NCBI GenBank assembly: GCA_002304945.1
Contig: DBPQ01000004.1
Location: 1-22,068 of the forward strand
Origin: Actinomycetales bacterium UBA1416
Lineage (GTDB): Bacteria; Actinomycetota; Actinomycetes; Actinomycetales; Actinomycetaceae
DNA: 22,068 nucleotides
Direction: 5' to 3'
Shown: piece after piece, positions 6,505 through 13,864 of the stretch
Position numbering within the stretch: the stretch's first letter is position 1
Layout: each line of letters begins with the position of its first letter
The notes under the pieces: model-generated
Database searches by the model: none
What the model was told of the DNA's origin: nothing
The model's input: only the letters and a program-made list of their open reading frames with translations
Translations under genes and position numbers: made by a program

Positions 6505-7743
6505 ATGGACGCGGATGTCATCGTGATCGGCGCCGGCCTCGCCGGCCTGCAGTGCGCGCGGCACCTCACCCGGGCGGGCCTCACCGTGCGGGTGCTGGAG
6601 GCGAGCGACGACATCGGGGGCCGGGTGCGCACGGACCTCGTGGACGGCTTCCGTTGCGACCGCGGCTTCCAGCTCCTGAACCCCGCCTACCCGGCCGTGA
6701 AGCGCGACGTGGACGTGCGGGCGCTCCACCTGCAGTCCTTCGGACGCGGGGTCGCGGTGCGGGACGCCGCCGGCCTCACCGTGCTCGCCGACCCGACCCG
6801 GCACCCGTCCCGCGCCGTCGCCACCCTCCGCAGCCCATACGTGCGCCCGGCACAGCTGAAGGCGGCCGCAGCCTGGGCCGCAGCGGCGCTCGGGCCGGTG
6901 AAGCGGCTCCTCGCCGCCCCGGACACCACGTTCGCCGCCTCCCTGGATGCCGCCGGCCTCGAGGGGCCGCTGCGCACCCTGCTCGAGCGGTTCATCACGG
7001 GCGTGGTGCTCGAGGACGAGGGCACCACCTCCGCGACCTTCGTCCGGCTGCTCGTGCGCGCCTTCGCCCTCGGCACCCCGGGAGTGCCCGCGCAGGGCAT
7101 GTCCGCGCTGCCCGCGCAGCTCGCCGCCGGCCTCTCCCGGCCGGTTGAGCTGCGCCGCCGGGCCACGAGCGTCTCGCCCATCGGGGGCGGCTGGGGCGTG
7201 CAGGCCGACGACGGCGTCCTCCTGACCGCCCCGGCCGTGGTGGTGGCCGCGGACCCCGTCTCCGCCGCGCGCCTCACCGGGTCCCCCGCACCGGCCATGA
7301 AGGGCTGCGTGACCTGGTGGTTCGCGGTGGACGAGCCTCCGAGCGACCTCGACTTCCTCCACCTCGACGCCACGCGTACCGGCCCCGTGGTGAACGCCGC
7401 GGTGATGAGCAACGCGGCGCCGTCGTACGCCCCGGCCGGGCGCCACCTCGTGCAGGCCACCACGCTGCTGCGCGGGGAGGGGCCGTCCGAGGCGGAGGTC
7501 CGCGCCCACGCGGGCGCCATCCTCGGCGCGGACCCCGCGAGCTGGGAGGTGGTCACGGTGCACCGAGTGGAACGGGCGCTGCCCGTGCAGGCCCCGCCGG
7601 TGACGGTCCGGCAGCCGGTGCACCTCGGGGACGGGCTGTACGTGACCGGTGACCATCGCGACACCGCCTCCATCCAGGGCGCCCTCGTGTCGGGACGGCG
7701 TGCCGCCCGGGCCGTCGTGCGCCGGCTGCGCCCGGCCGGTTAG
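6505..7743 (+). CDS. FAD-dependent amine oxidase/phytoene desaturase-like oxidoreductase
   Basis: 412 residues. The N-terminus DVIVIGAGLAGLQCARHL holds the GxGxxG dinucleotide fold (9-14); VRVLEASDDIGGRVRTD (about 31-47) is the glutamate-GG signature of the flavin amine oxidase family. Near the C-terminus LYVTGDHRDTASIQGALVSG (about 378-397) is the second FAD-contacting motif, with GD and the helix that follows. The middle substrate part is not diagnostic. Relatives include amine oxidases, protoporphyrinogen oxidases and carotenoid desaturases; the substrate cannot be assigned here. It lies downstream of the photolyase and 8 bases before the amidase gene. Pairing of a photolyase with such an oxidoreductase is seen in light-response clusters of other bacteria, but no regulator or carotenoid gene is present here to support that. 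Confidence 0.85.
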   Translation: MDADVIVIGAGLAGLQCARHLTRAGLTVRVLEASDDIGGRVRTDLVDGFRCDRGFQLLNPAYPAVKRDVDVRALHLQSFGRGVAVRDAAGLTVLADPTRHPSRAVATLRSPYVRPAQLKAAAAWAAAALGPVKRLLAAPDTTFAASLDAAGLEGPLRTLLERFITGVVLEDEGTTSATFVRLLVRAFALGTPGVPAQGMSALPAQLAAGLSRPVELRRRATSVSPIGGGWGVQADDGVLLTAPAVVVAADPVSAARLTGSPAPAMKGCVTWWFAVDEPPSDLDFLHLDATRTGPVVNAAVMSNAAPSYAPAGRHLVQATTLLRGEGPSEAEVRAHAGAILGADPASWEVVTVHRVERALPVQAPPVTVRQPVHLGDGLYVTGDHRDTASIQGALVSGRRAARAVVRRLRPAG

Positions 7744-7751
7744 GCGGCCCG

Positions 7752-8621
7752 GTGGGCGCGTTCGACGTGGCCGGCGCGGTGGCCGCCGTCGTCGCCGGCG
7801 GGATCGGGCTGTGGCTGGGGCAGACGTCGTCGCTGCCCCCCGAACCTGGGCCCGCACCCGTCACGGTGACGGGGGCGCCGAGCCCCGCGCCGTCGCCGGT
7901 CCCCGCGCCGTCGCCGGTCCCCCTCCCGCTGGAGGGTGAGGCGTTCGTCCTCGACCCCGGTCACAACGCCGGGAATGCGGCGGCGGTCGCGGAGATCAAC
8001 GCCCTCGTCCCGGATGGGCGGGGCGCGCTGAAGGCGTGCAACACGGTGGGCACCTCGACCGCGGACGGCTACGAGGAGCACGCCTTCAACTGGGACGTCG
8101 CCGACCGGGCGCGGCTGCTGCTGGAGGACCTCGGGGCGGACGTCACCCTGACGCGGGGGCCGGACGGGGTCGGGCCGTGCGTGGACGCGCGCGGGCAGGC
8201 CGGGACGGGGGTCACAGCGCTGGTCTCCATCCACGCGAACGGGTCGGAGTCCCCGGAGCCCGCCGGGTTCTTCACCATCGTGGTCGCCACCCCGCTCAAC
8301 GGCGCCCAGGGGGAGCCGTCGGAACAACTGGCGGCCGCGATGCGGGCGAGCCTGGCGGAAGCGGGGTTCGCGCCGTCGAACACCGTGCCGGACGCCCAGC
8401 AGCGCCGGGACGACCTGGCGACGCTCAACTTCGCTGCGGCGCCCGCCGTGCTCCTCGAACTCGCCGAGTTCCGGAACCCGGCCGAGGCGGCAGCGGTGCA
8501 GGACCCGGCGGTGCGGCAGCGGTACGCCCAGGCGATCGCCGACGCGCTCGTCACGCTCCACGGGGGGGCGGCCCCCGGAGGGGTTAGTTCAACCCCCGGC
8601 GGGGACCCGTCAGCCGGCTGA
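7752..8621 (+). CDS. N-acetylmuramoyl-L-alanine amidase (Amidase_3), secreted or membrane-anchored
   Basis: 289 residues from a GTG 8 bases after the preceding stop; no strong ribosome site is visible, so translation is probably coupled. A hydrophobic stretch (5-22) acts as signal or anchor, then a Pro-Ala-Ser linker (29-60) with a short repeat of APSPVP. The catalytic domain has the zinc ligands His71 (DPGHN), Glu109 (YEEHAFNWDVA) and His161 (SIHANGS), and the catalytic Glu in LLELAEFRN (Glu236 or Glu239). It should cleave the amide bond between muramic acid and L-Ala in peptidoglycan outside the cell. Cys96 and Cys143 are placed to form a disulfide, as in the mycobacterial homologue Rv3717. 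The Gly-Pro-rich tail overlaps the convergent gene by 12 bases. Confidence 0.92.
   Translation: MGAFDVAGAVAAVVAGGIGLWLGQTSSLPPEPGPAPVTVTGAPSPAPSPVPAPSPVPLPLEGEAFVLDPGHNAGNAAAVAEINALVPDGRGALKACNTVGTSTADGYEEHAFNWDVADRARLLLEDLGADVTLTRGPDGVGPCVDARGQAGTGVTALVSIHANGSESPEPAGFFTIVVATPLNGAQGEPSEQLAAAMRASLAEAGFAPSNTVPDAQQRRDDLATLNFAAAPAVLLELAEFRNPAEAAAVQDPAVRQRYAQAIADALVTLHGGAAPGGVSSTPGGDPSAG
8580..8596. terminator. Candidate terminator hairpin between convergent genes
   Basis: GGGGTT (8580-8585) and AACCCC (8591-8596) form a perfect 6-bp stem with a 5-base loop. It lies 14-30 bases after the stop of the minus-strand gene ending at 8610 and inside the last codons of the amidase gene. A short stem, so only moderate support. 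Confidence 0.35.
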
Positions 8622-9938
8622 GCCGAAGCGCGGGCCCTCCACCTCGAACGTCGCGCGGGCGAGCTTCACGCGGGCGCCCGTCCACGTGTCCCAGCAGGTC
8701 ACGCCGTCGCGCTCCGAGGTGCAGGCGAAGTGGCTGTGCCGGGCGGCGGTGCCGTAGGACAGGGCGGGCCCGCCGGTGACGGCGCCCGCGGCGCAGTCCG
8801 CCCGGGCACCGGTGGCGTCGATGACGGCGGTCACCGGGGCGCCCCGATCCGTGCAGGAGCCCGGGGAGCCGAAGGAGTACTCCGCGATCGAGCACGTCAC
8901 GGAGTCCTCGCCCAGTACGCAGGCGATGTTCCCGCTCGGGGAGGAGAACGCGGTGATGTCGGCGGCGCCGGTGGGCGCGGGAAGCGTGGGGACCACCCAG
9001 TCGCGCCCGCCCAGCTCGCGGGCCAGCTCGGGCGATTGCTCTCCCGCCCGGTCGGCCACCTGCACCGCGTAGCCGGCGTTGCACCGTGACTGCAGCAGCC
9101 CGATGACCTCCCCGACCGTGGCGCTCGCGTCCTCCCCCCACGCGCCCACGGCCAGGCGGGCGGCGGCGAAGTCGGTGAACGCGGCGGCCTCGGTGGCGGG
9201 ATCCTCGCACGCACTCCCCTCGACGGCGTCCGCCAGGGCGACGCTCGCGGCGTCGAGGGCCGCCTGGGGGTCGGCCGTCGGGGTGGTCGCGGTGGGGGCG
9301 GGGGTGGTGGGCGACGACGTCGCCGGTGCCGTGGCGGTCGGGCCGGCGGTGGGGCCCGCGTCGGGCTCGTCCCCGCCGCGTCCGAGGAGCCACGCGATGC
9401 CCGCGATGACGAGGATCCCGACGATTACGAGGATGGCGACGAGCCGGCGGCGGGAGCCGGCCTCCTCCGCCGGGGGCTCGGGTTCGAGCGGAGGGGGTTC
9501 CACGGGGGTGGGCTGCTGACCGAAGGTCTGCGCGACGGGCACCCGCTCCACGGTGAGCGGCACCCGGGCCGCCGCGGCCGCCGCGGCCGGGGCGTAGGCG
9601 GGGGGCGTTCGCGGCTCCTCGGCCGGGATCACCTGGGTCTCGGGAGAGGGTTCGTCCGGTCGCACCGCCGGCGCGGCGACGGTGGCGTCGAGTTCGGGCT
9701 CGGGTTCGGGTTCGGGTTCCGGCGCGCCGGCGTCCGCCGCCGCGCGGGCTGACAGTGCGGCGTCGACGTCAGGCTTCCCGAGCGACCCGAGCCAGGCGAG
9801 GAGATCCGGGTAGGTGGCGGGATTGGCGGCGAGCGCGGCGTGCACCTCGGGATTGGTCTGGGCGAGCTCGTAGAGCGTGCCCCAGTCGGTGGTGGGATCG
9901 GCGGCCAGCCGCCGGGCCTCCTCGGAATCTCGCGCCAT
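8610..9938 (-). CDS. Single-pass membrane protein: LRV-like N-terminus, Pro-rich linker, cysteine-rich outer domain
   Basis: 442 residues from the ATG at 9938, chosen because GAGGAGG lies just upstream; a GTG 24 bases earlier lies before that site. Residues 5-65 (LAADPTTDWGTLYELAQTNPEVHAAL and the stretch after it) resemble the variant leucine-rich repeat motif found at the N-terminus of many actinobacterial proteins. Residues 70-160 are a Pro/Glu/Ala linker with an EP repeat. One membrane helix spans about 165-186 after Arg residues, so the N-terminus is cytoplasmic. A Thr/Pro/Ala linker (190-225) leads to an outer domain with all eight cysteines (244, 286, 340, 349, 362, 382, 406, 415), including SPSGNIAC, which recalls the DUF6636-type domain. 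Disulfides are likely. The function is unknown; a sensor or adaptor across the membrane is a guess. Confidence 0.8.
   Translation of the reverse strand: MARDSEEARRLAADPTTDWGTLYELAQTNPEVHAALAANPATYPDLLAWLGSLGKPDVDAALSARAAADAGAPEPEPEPEPELDATVAAPAVRPDEPSPETQVIPAEEPRTPPAYAPAAAAAAARVPLTVERVPVAQTFGQQPTPVEPPPLEPEPPAEEAGSRRRLVAILVIVGILVIAGIAWLLGRGGDEPDAGPTAGPTATAPATSSPTTPAPTATTPTADPQAALDAASVALADAVEGSACEDPATEAAAFTDFAAARLAVGAWGEDASATVGEVIGLLQSRCNAGYAVQVADRAGEQSPELARELGGRDWVVPTLPAPTGAADITAFSSPSGNIACVLGEDSVTCSIAEYSFGSPGSCTDRGAPVTAVIDATGARADCAAGAVTGGPALSYGTAARHSHFACTSERDGVTCWDTWTGARVKLARATFEVEGPRFGSAG
9692..9721 (-). repeat. Hexamer repeat encoding an Glu-Pro run
   Basis: Five units of GTTCGG with small changes (plus strand) encode the (Glu-Pro) run at residues 73-82 of the membrane protein at 9938-8610. 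It is a low-complexity linker, prone to length change by slippage. Confidence 0.8.
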
Positions 9939-9958
9939 CACAGCCTCCTCGCCCACCG

Positions 9959-9964
9959 ACACTA
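9959..9964 (-). promoter_or_regulatory. Candidate -10 box TAGTGT for the LRV-like membrane protein gene
   Basis: TAGTGT on the minus strand lies 20 bases before the ATG at 9938. Transcription from about 9952 would give a leader of about 14 bases that still holds GAGGAGG. No clear -35. Confidence 0.45.
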
Positions 9965-10021
9965 CACAACCGTCCTGCCATCCATCCCGTCTTGGGGCCG
10001 TGGTGATGGGCCGTGACGCCC

Positions 10022-10027
10022 TACGGT
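10022..10027 (+). promoter_or_regulatory. Candidate leaderless -10 box TACGGT for the DUF2993 gene
   Basis: TACGGT fits TAnnnT and ends 6 bases before the ATG at 10034, so transcription should begin at the start codon. This supports the ATG at 10034 over the GTG at 10013. Confidence 0.5.
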
Positions 10028-10033
10028 GGTGTC

Positions 10034-10714
10034 ATGAGGAAGGTGGTGTGGGCCCTGATCGTGGTCGTCGGGCTCGTGGGGGTGGCGTGGGCGCTCGACG
10101 TCTACGCGCGCGCCACCACCGAGGATCGGATCGCTGCCGAGGTGGTTGCCACCACCGGCGGCGAGCCCACGGTGGCGGTGGAGGGGTTCCCCTTCCTGAC
10201 GCAGCTGGCCACCGGGGAGCTGGAACATCTCGAGATCGACATCCCCGCGCTCACCCTCGAGGGGATCGCGCTGGAGGACGCGCACGTGGTGGCCCTGGGG
10301 GTCGCGACGTCGGACCCCACCACGATCCGCTCCCTCACCGCGACCGCGACGGTGCCCATCGCGGAGATCGACCGCCTCTTCAAGGAGGCGAGCGGGCTGA
10401 GCGCGGACATCGAGGTGCGGGGTGAGTCCATGGCGATCACCGGGGAGGTACTCGGGCAGGAGTTGGCGGTGCTGTTCCGGCCCGCACTGGCGGACGGTGG
10501 GTTGACGCTGACCGCGGAGTCACTCGCCCTCGGGGACCGCGAGCTCGACATCTCCCTGCTGGAGGGGCTGTTCTCCGGGATCGCGGGCGACCTACTCCTG
10601 CCCCTCGGCCTGCCGGAGGGGTTGCGGATCGCTGCGATCGAGGTCCTGCCCGACGGAGTCCACCTCCAGGTGGACGGGACGGATTTCACCCCGGACGAGG
10701 CGATGTTCCGGTAG
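10034..10714 (+). CDS. DUF2993 (LmeA-like) phospholipid-binding exported protein
   Basis: 226 residues from the ATG at 10034. The N-terminal helix VVWALIVVVGLVGVAWALDVYA (about 4-25) is a signal anchor, followed by ARATTEDRIAAEVVATTGGEPTV, the usual beginning of DUF2993 proteins. The rest is rich in beta strands with the pattern FPFLTQLATGELEHLEIDIPAL (about 51-72) typical of the family. The mycobacterial member LmeA binds phosphoinositides in the periplasm and is needed for lipomannan elongation; a lipid-binding job in the envelope is therefore likely here, while the exact ligand is not known. There are no cysteines. It stands alone, divergent from the cysteine-rich membrane protein and convergent with the CopD-CtaG gene, from which it is separated by 39 bases. 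Confidence 0.8.
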   Translation: MRKVVWALIVVVGLVGVAWALDVYARATTEDRIAAEVVATTGGEPTVAVEGFPFLTQLATGELEHLEIDIPALTLEGIALEDAHVVALGVATSDPTTIRSLTATATVPIAEIDRLFKEASGLSADIEVRGESMAITGEVLGQELAVLFRPALADGGLTLTAESLALGDRELDISLLEGLFSGIAGDLLLPLGLPEGLRIAAIEVLPDGVHLQVDGTDFTPDEAMFR

Positions 10715-10753
10715 CGGTCCGCCCGCCGCCGGCAGCACACGCGCAGGGAGAGC

Positions 10754-12793
10754 TCATTCGCGTGGGGACGGTGTCTCCGCGCTCTCCCCACGCGAATCCG
10801 CTCTCCCCATCGACTGGGCGCGCTCGGCGAGCATGCGGTTGTAGGCGTTGAGCTCGGCGTCGCCGGAGCGGTCGGCCTGACGGTCGAGGCGCACGGCCAC
10901 CTTCTGGTCCGCCCGCGCCCACATCATCGCCATGATGACGGCGAGCACGAGGGTGGGGGCCTCCCCGATCCCCCAGGTCACGAATCCGCCGATCTGCTGG
11001 TCCTTCAGCGCGTCCACCCACCAGGTGAGCCCGAGCCGCCCGAAGTAGTCGGCCGCCAGCAAGGCGGTGTTGCTCGCCAGCGAGAGCCCGAAGAAGGCGT
11101 GGAACGCCATGGTGGCGAACAGGAGCACGAGCCGCACCGGGTAGGACGGCCGGTTCACCCCCGGATCCACCCCGATGATGGCGTTCGCGAACATGTAACC
11201 CGCGAGCGAGAAGTGCACCACCATCAGCACGTGCCCGGCGTGGGTGGTCAGCGCGATCCGCAGCAGGTCCGTGTAGTAGAAGACGAACAGCGAGCCCGCG
11301 AAGTTCACCCCGGCCACCCACGGGTTCGCCCACGCCGCCGCCCAGCGGGAGTGCAGGAGGGCGAGCAGCCACTCCCGCGGCCCGCGGGAGCCGTCGCGTC
11401 GGGTGGGCAGGGCCCGCAGCGCGAGGGTGATCGGCGCGGCGAGCGTCCAGAACACCGGCACCAGCATCACGAGCGTCATGTGCATGACCATGTGCGCGGA
11501 GAACAGCAGGATGCCGTACACGAACGGCCCGCCGTTGGTCACCCAGGTGAACACGGCCCAGCCCACCAGCCACGAGGCGGTGCGTCCCACCGGCCAGCGG
11601 TCGCCGCGCGCCGTCACGCGCCGCACCCACCCCAGGTAGACGACGACGGCGCTCACCGCCCCCACCAGGTACAGCGGGTCGGGATGCCACTGGGTGAACC
11701 ACGTGGCCACGGTGGGCAGGGGCGGCTCCGGGTAGCCGCTGAGCTCGAACACCGCGGACGGGTCCACCACGGCGTCCTGCGGCACCGGGGGCGCGGACGA
11801 GCCCAGCACCACCGCGAGCCCCGTGACGGCCCCCATGACGAGCACCTCCACCCCGGCGAGGCGCCAGAACAGGGCCGGCCGCTCCGCCAGGTGGGGGATG
11901 GTGCGCTCGCGGTGCAGCCACCCCATCACGCCGAGTCCGAGGAACGCGAGGATCTTGACCGCCAGCACGGCGCCCCACGGGGTGGTCACCAGGTCGAGGG
12001 GCGAGGTCAGCCGGATCGCCGAGGCGAACACCCCGGACACCCCCACGAGCACGAAGCTCCACAGGGCGAGCGCCGAGAAGCGCCGCGCGGCGCGCGGGAG
12101 CTCCTCGCCGAGCCGGTGCACCACTGCCCCCAGGGTGGCCAGCCCGCCCACCCACAGCGCGAGCGGGACGAGGTGCAGCCACATCGAGGACACGGCGAGG
12201 TTGTGGGCGACGGCGCCCTGCGAGTGCCCCGTCAACGCCACCGGCACGAGGGCCACCGCCCCGAGGACGGCGGTCCACGCCGCCGTCGTCATCCCGGCGG
12301 TGGCCACCGCGAACAGCGAGACCACAGCGGCCAGCACCGTGGCCCAGAAGTAGGCCACGCCGAGCTCGGTGGCGGTGAGGAACACCCGAAGCTCCTGGCC
12401 GAACGTGGGGGAGTCGAGCGGCCGGCCCCACACCTGGGCGTAGCCGAGGATGATGTGCGCCACCTGCGTGAGCGCCCAGGCGATCGCGCTCACGGTGCCG
12501 ATCCGGGCGGCGAGCGCCCACGCTGGGGAGGCGGCCGGGCCGCGGGCCCCGCGCCCCGGCCCGGCGATCACGACGGCGCACACCGCGAACGCCCCGACCG
12601 TCAGGGTGGCGGCCACCCGGGTGGCGACGGTGACCACCGGCAGGCCCCACCGGACGAGCGCCCCGGGGTCGACGAGTTCGTTCGGCCGCGCCGCCCCGGT
12701 GAACGCGAGCCCCGCTACGAGCGCGATCAGGGCCGCCGGCAGGACGCCGAGCAACCAGGGAAGGGCCCGCCTCCTTGCCGCCGCGCTGCTCAC
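10754..12793 (-). CDS. CopD/CtaG fusion: copper-handling and cytochrome c oxidase assembly membrane protein
   Basis: 679 residues from a GTG at 12793. It has many membrane helices in two halves. The first (about 10-330) is CopD-like, with ALTGHSQG, AHNLAVSSMWLHLVPLALWVGG (His190, His197, His207) typical of inner-membrane copper-resistance proteins. The second (about 375-625) is the Caa3-CtaG domain, with FSAHMVMHMTL (His434, His438), GHVLMVVHFSLAGY (His521, His527) and TMAFHAFFG (His565). CtaG proteins help insert copper into cytochrome oxidase; the fusion is common in actinobacteria. The charged tail (630-679) is cytoplasmic and its last codons form a 13-bp inverted repeat. It is divergent from the MoxR operon with only 81 bases between the starts. 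The family call is firm; whether the copper route is import or delivery is not shown. Confidence 0.93.
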   Translation of the reverse strand: MSSAAARRRALPWLLGVLPAALIALVAGLAFTGAARPNELVDPGALVRWGLPVVTVATRVAATLTVGAFAVCAVVIAGPGRGARGPAASPAWALAARIGTVSAIAWALTQVAHIILGYAQVWGRPLDSPTFGQELRVFLTATELGVAYFWATVLAAVVSLFAVATAGMTTAAWTAVLGAVALVPVALTGHSQGAVAHNLAVSSMWLHLVPLALWVGGLATLGAVVHRLGEELPRAARRFSALALWSFVLVGVSGVFASAIRLTSPLDLVTTPWGAVLAVKILAFLGLGVMGWLHRERTIPHLAERPALFWRLAGVEVLVMGAVTGLAVVLGSSAPPVPQDAVVDPSAVFELSGYPEPPLPTVATWFTQWHPDPLYLVGAVSAVVVYLGWVRRVTARGDRWPVGRTASWLVGWAVFTWVTNGGPFVYGILLFSAHMVMHMTLVMLVPVFWTLAAPITLALRALPTRRDGSRGPREWLLALLHSRWAAAWANPWVAGVNFAGSLFVFYYTDLLRIALTTHAGHVLMVVHFSLAGYMFANAIIGVDPGVNRPSYPVRLVLLFATMAFHAFFGLSLASNTALLAADYFGRLGLTWWVDALKDQQIGGFVTWGIGEAPTLVLAVIMAMMWARADQKVAVRLDRQADRSGDAELNAYNRMLAERAQSMGRADSRGESAETPSPRE
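10756..10797. terminator. 13-bp inverted repeat, candidate two-way terminator
   Basis: ATTCGCGTGGGGA (10756-10768) and TCCCCACGCGAAT (10785-10797) match perfectly around a 16-base loop. The repeat begins 42 bases after the DUF2993 stop and covers the last codons and part of the stop of the CopD-CtaG gene. A stable stem on either strand; no T-run. The arms are certain, the role inferred. Confidence 0.6.
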
Positions 12794-12798
12794 GTACG

Positions 12799-12804
12799 TA
12801 GCCT
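12799..12804 (+). promoter_or_regulatory. Candidate -10 box TAGCCT for the MoxR operon
   Basis: TAGCCT fits TAnnnT. Transcription from about 12811 would give a leader of about 64 bases with a GC-rich hairpin and a ribosome site. It lies on the same bases as the opposite promoter, so both could not be used at once on one DNA molecule. No -35 is evident. Confidence 0.3.
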
Positions 12805-12805
12805 A
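12800..12805 (-). promoter_or_regulatory. Candidate leaderless -10 box TAGGCT for the CopD-CtaG gene
   Basis: TAGGCT on the minus strand ends 6 bases before the GTG at 12793, which has no ribosome site, so a leaderless GTG start is likely. It overlaps a -10-like box of the opposite strand by five bases. Confidence 0.5.
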
Positions 12806-12820
12806 GTGCGCACCCGGCGA

Positions 12821-12849
12821 CGGGCAGGGCGCGGCCGGGGGCCCGCCCG
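12821..12849 (+). promoter_or_regulatory. GC-rich hairpin in the MoxR operon leader
   Basis: CGGGC-A-GGGC (12821-12830) pairs with GCCCGCCCG (12841-12849), nine G-C pairs with one bulged A and a 10-base loop. It ends 25 bases before the GTG at 12875 and about 8 bases before GGAGG. It might slow transcription or translation; a role is not shown. Confidence 0.4.
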
Positions 12850-12874
12850 ACTGCGGCGGAGGAATGAGGACCAC

Positions 12875-13864
12875 GTGAACGCAAGCGTCTCGCCCGAGGA
12901 CATGGAACGCGCCCGGGACCTGCTCGCGCGCGTCTCCCGCGTCTTCGACCAGCGGCTGGTGGGGCAGCAGCCGCTGCGGACGGCACTCACCTCGGCGCTG
13001 CTCGCCGGCGGGCACGTGCTGCTGGAGAGCGTGCCCGGCCTCGCGAAGACGACGGCGGCGCAGACCCTCGCCGCCGCCGTGTCCGGATCGTTCCACCGCA
13101 TCCAGTGCACCCCGGACCTCATGCCCAACGACATCGTGGGCACGCAGATCTTCAACTACACCACCGGGGAGCTCACCACCCAGCTCGGCCCCGTGCACGC
13201 GAACCTGGTGCTGCTGGACGAGATCAACCGCTCCTCCGCGAAGACCCAGTCCGCGATGCTCGAGGCGATGCAGGAGCGGCAGACCTCGATCGGCGGGGTG
13301 GTGTACCGGCTGCCGCAGCCCTTCATGGTGATGGCCACCCAGAACCCCATCGAGGAGGAGGGCACGTACGTGCTGCCCGAGGCCCAGATGGACCGGTTCC
13401 TCGTGAAGGAGGTCATCACCTACCCCTCGCCCACGGACGAGGTGGAGATCCTGGACCGCCTGGCCGACGGCTCGCTCTCGGCGCCGCTCACCACCGAGCC
13501 GATCTCGCTGCCGGACGTCGAGTTCCTCCAGGACGTCGCGAGCCGGGTGTTCGTGCACCGCACCATCAAGGAGTACATCGTCTCCCTCATCGACACCACC
13601 CGCGGCGGCGGCCCCCGTCCGCTCGCGAAGTGGGGGGACCACGTGCGCGTCGGGGCCTCCCCGCGTGGCGGGATCGCGCTCATGCGGCTCGGGCAGGCCC
13701 TCGCCCTCCTCCAGGGCCGCGCGTACGTGGTGCCGGACGACATCCGGGCCATGCGGCACCCCGCGCTCCGTCACCGCCTCGTCCTCACCTATGACGCGCT
13801 GGCGAACGACGTCGCCCCCGAGTCCCTCGTCGACGCCGTCTTCGCCGCCGTGCCGGTGCCGTGA
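12875..13864 (+). CDS. MoxR family AAA+ ATPase
   Basis: 329 residues from the GTG at 12875, with GAGGA 4 bases upstream. The frame is open far upstream, but only as antisense to the CopD-CtaG gene, so that part is not used. The AAA_3 core shows Walker A SVPGLAKTT (52-60), Walker B LVLLDEIN (111-118), the sensor-1 Asn in ATQNPIE (154-160), EAQMDRF (169-175) with the arginine-finger region, and GASPRG (260-265) for sensor 2. MoxR ATPases are chaperones that work with VWA-domain proteins in assembling or activating envelope proteins or metal enzymes. The next five genes supply such partners. Its stop overlaps the next GTG by 4 bases (GTGA). Confidence 0.95.
   Translation: MNASVSPEDMERARDLLARVSRVFDQRLVGQQPLRTALTSALLAGGHVLLESVPGLAKTTAAQTLAAAVSGSFHRIQCTPDLMPNDIVGTQIFNYTTGELTTQLGPVHANLVLLDEINRSSAKTQSAMLEAMQERQTSIGGVVYRLPQPFMVMATQNPIEEEGTYVLPEAQMDRFLVKEVITYPSPTDEVEILDRLADGSLSAPLTTEPISLPDVEFLQDVASRVFVHRTIKEYIVSLIDTTRGGGPRPLAKWGDHVRVGASPRGGIALMRLGQALALLQGRAYVVPDDIRAMRHPALRHRLVLTYDALANDVAPESLVDAVFAAVPVP

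Noticed and set aside
9692..9721. GTTCGG repeats that look like telomere or regulatory repeats
   Set aside because: They are codons for a Glu-Pro run in a protein linker, as in many high-GC genes.
10013..10033. GTG at 10013 as the start of the DUF2993 gene
   Set aside because: The seven extra residues are not typical of a signal anchor, and the TACGGT box within them fits a leaderless ATG at 10034.
11099..12874. Open frame of about 590 codons upstream of and in frame with the MoxR gene
   Set aside because: It is antisense to the CopD-CtaG gene, whose membrane helices and histidine motifs are clear. The upstream translation is low-complexity Arg/Gly/His/Pro, and a GTG with a ribosome site at 12875 starts the real protein.
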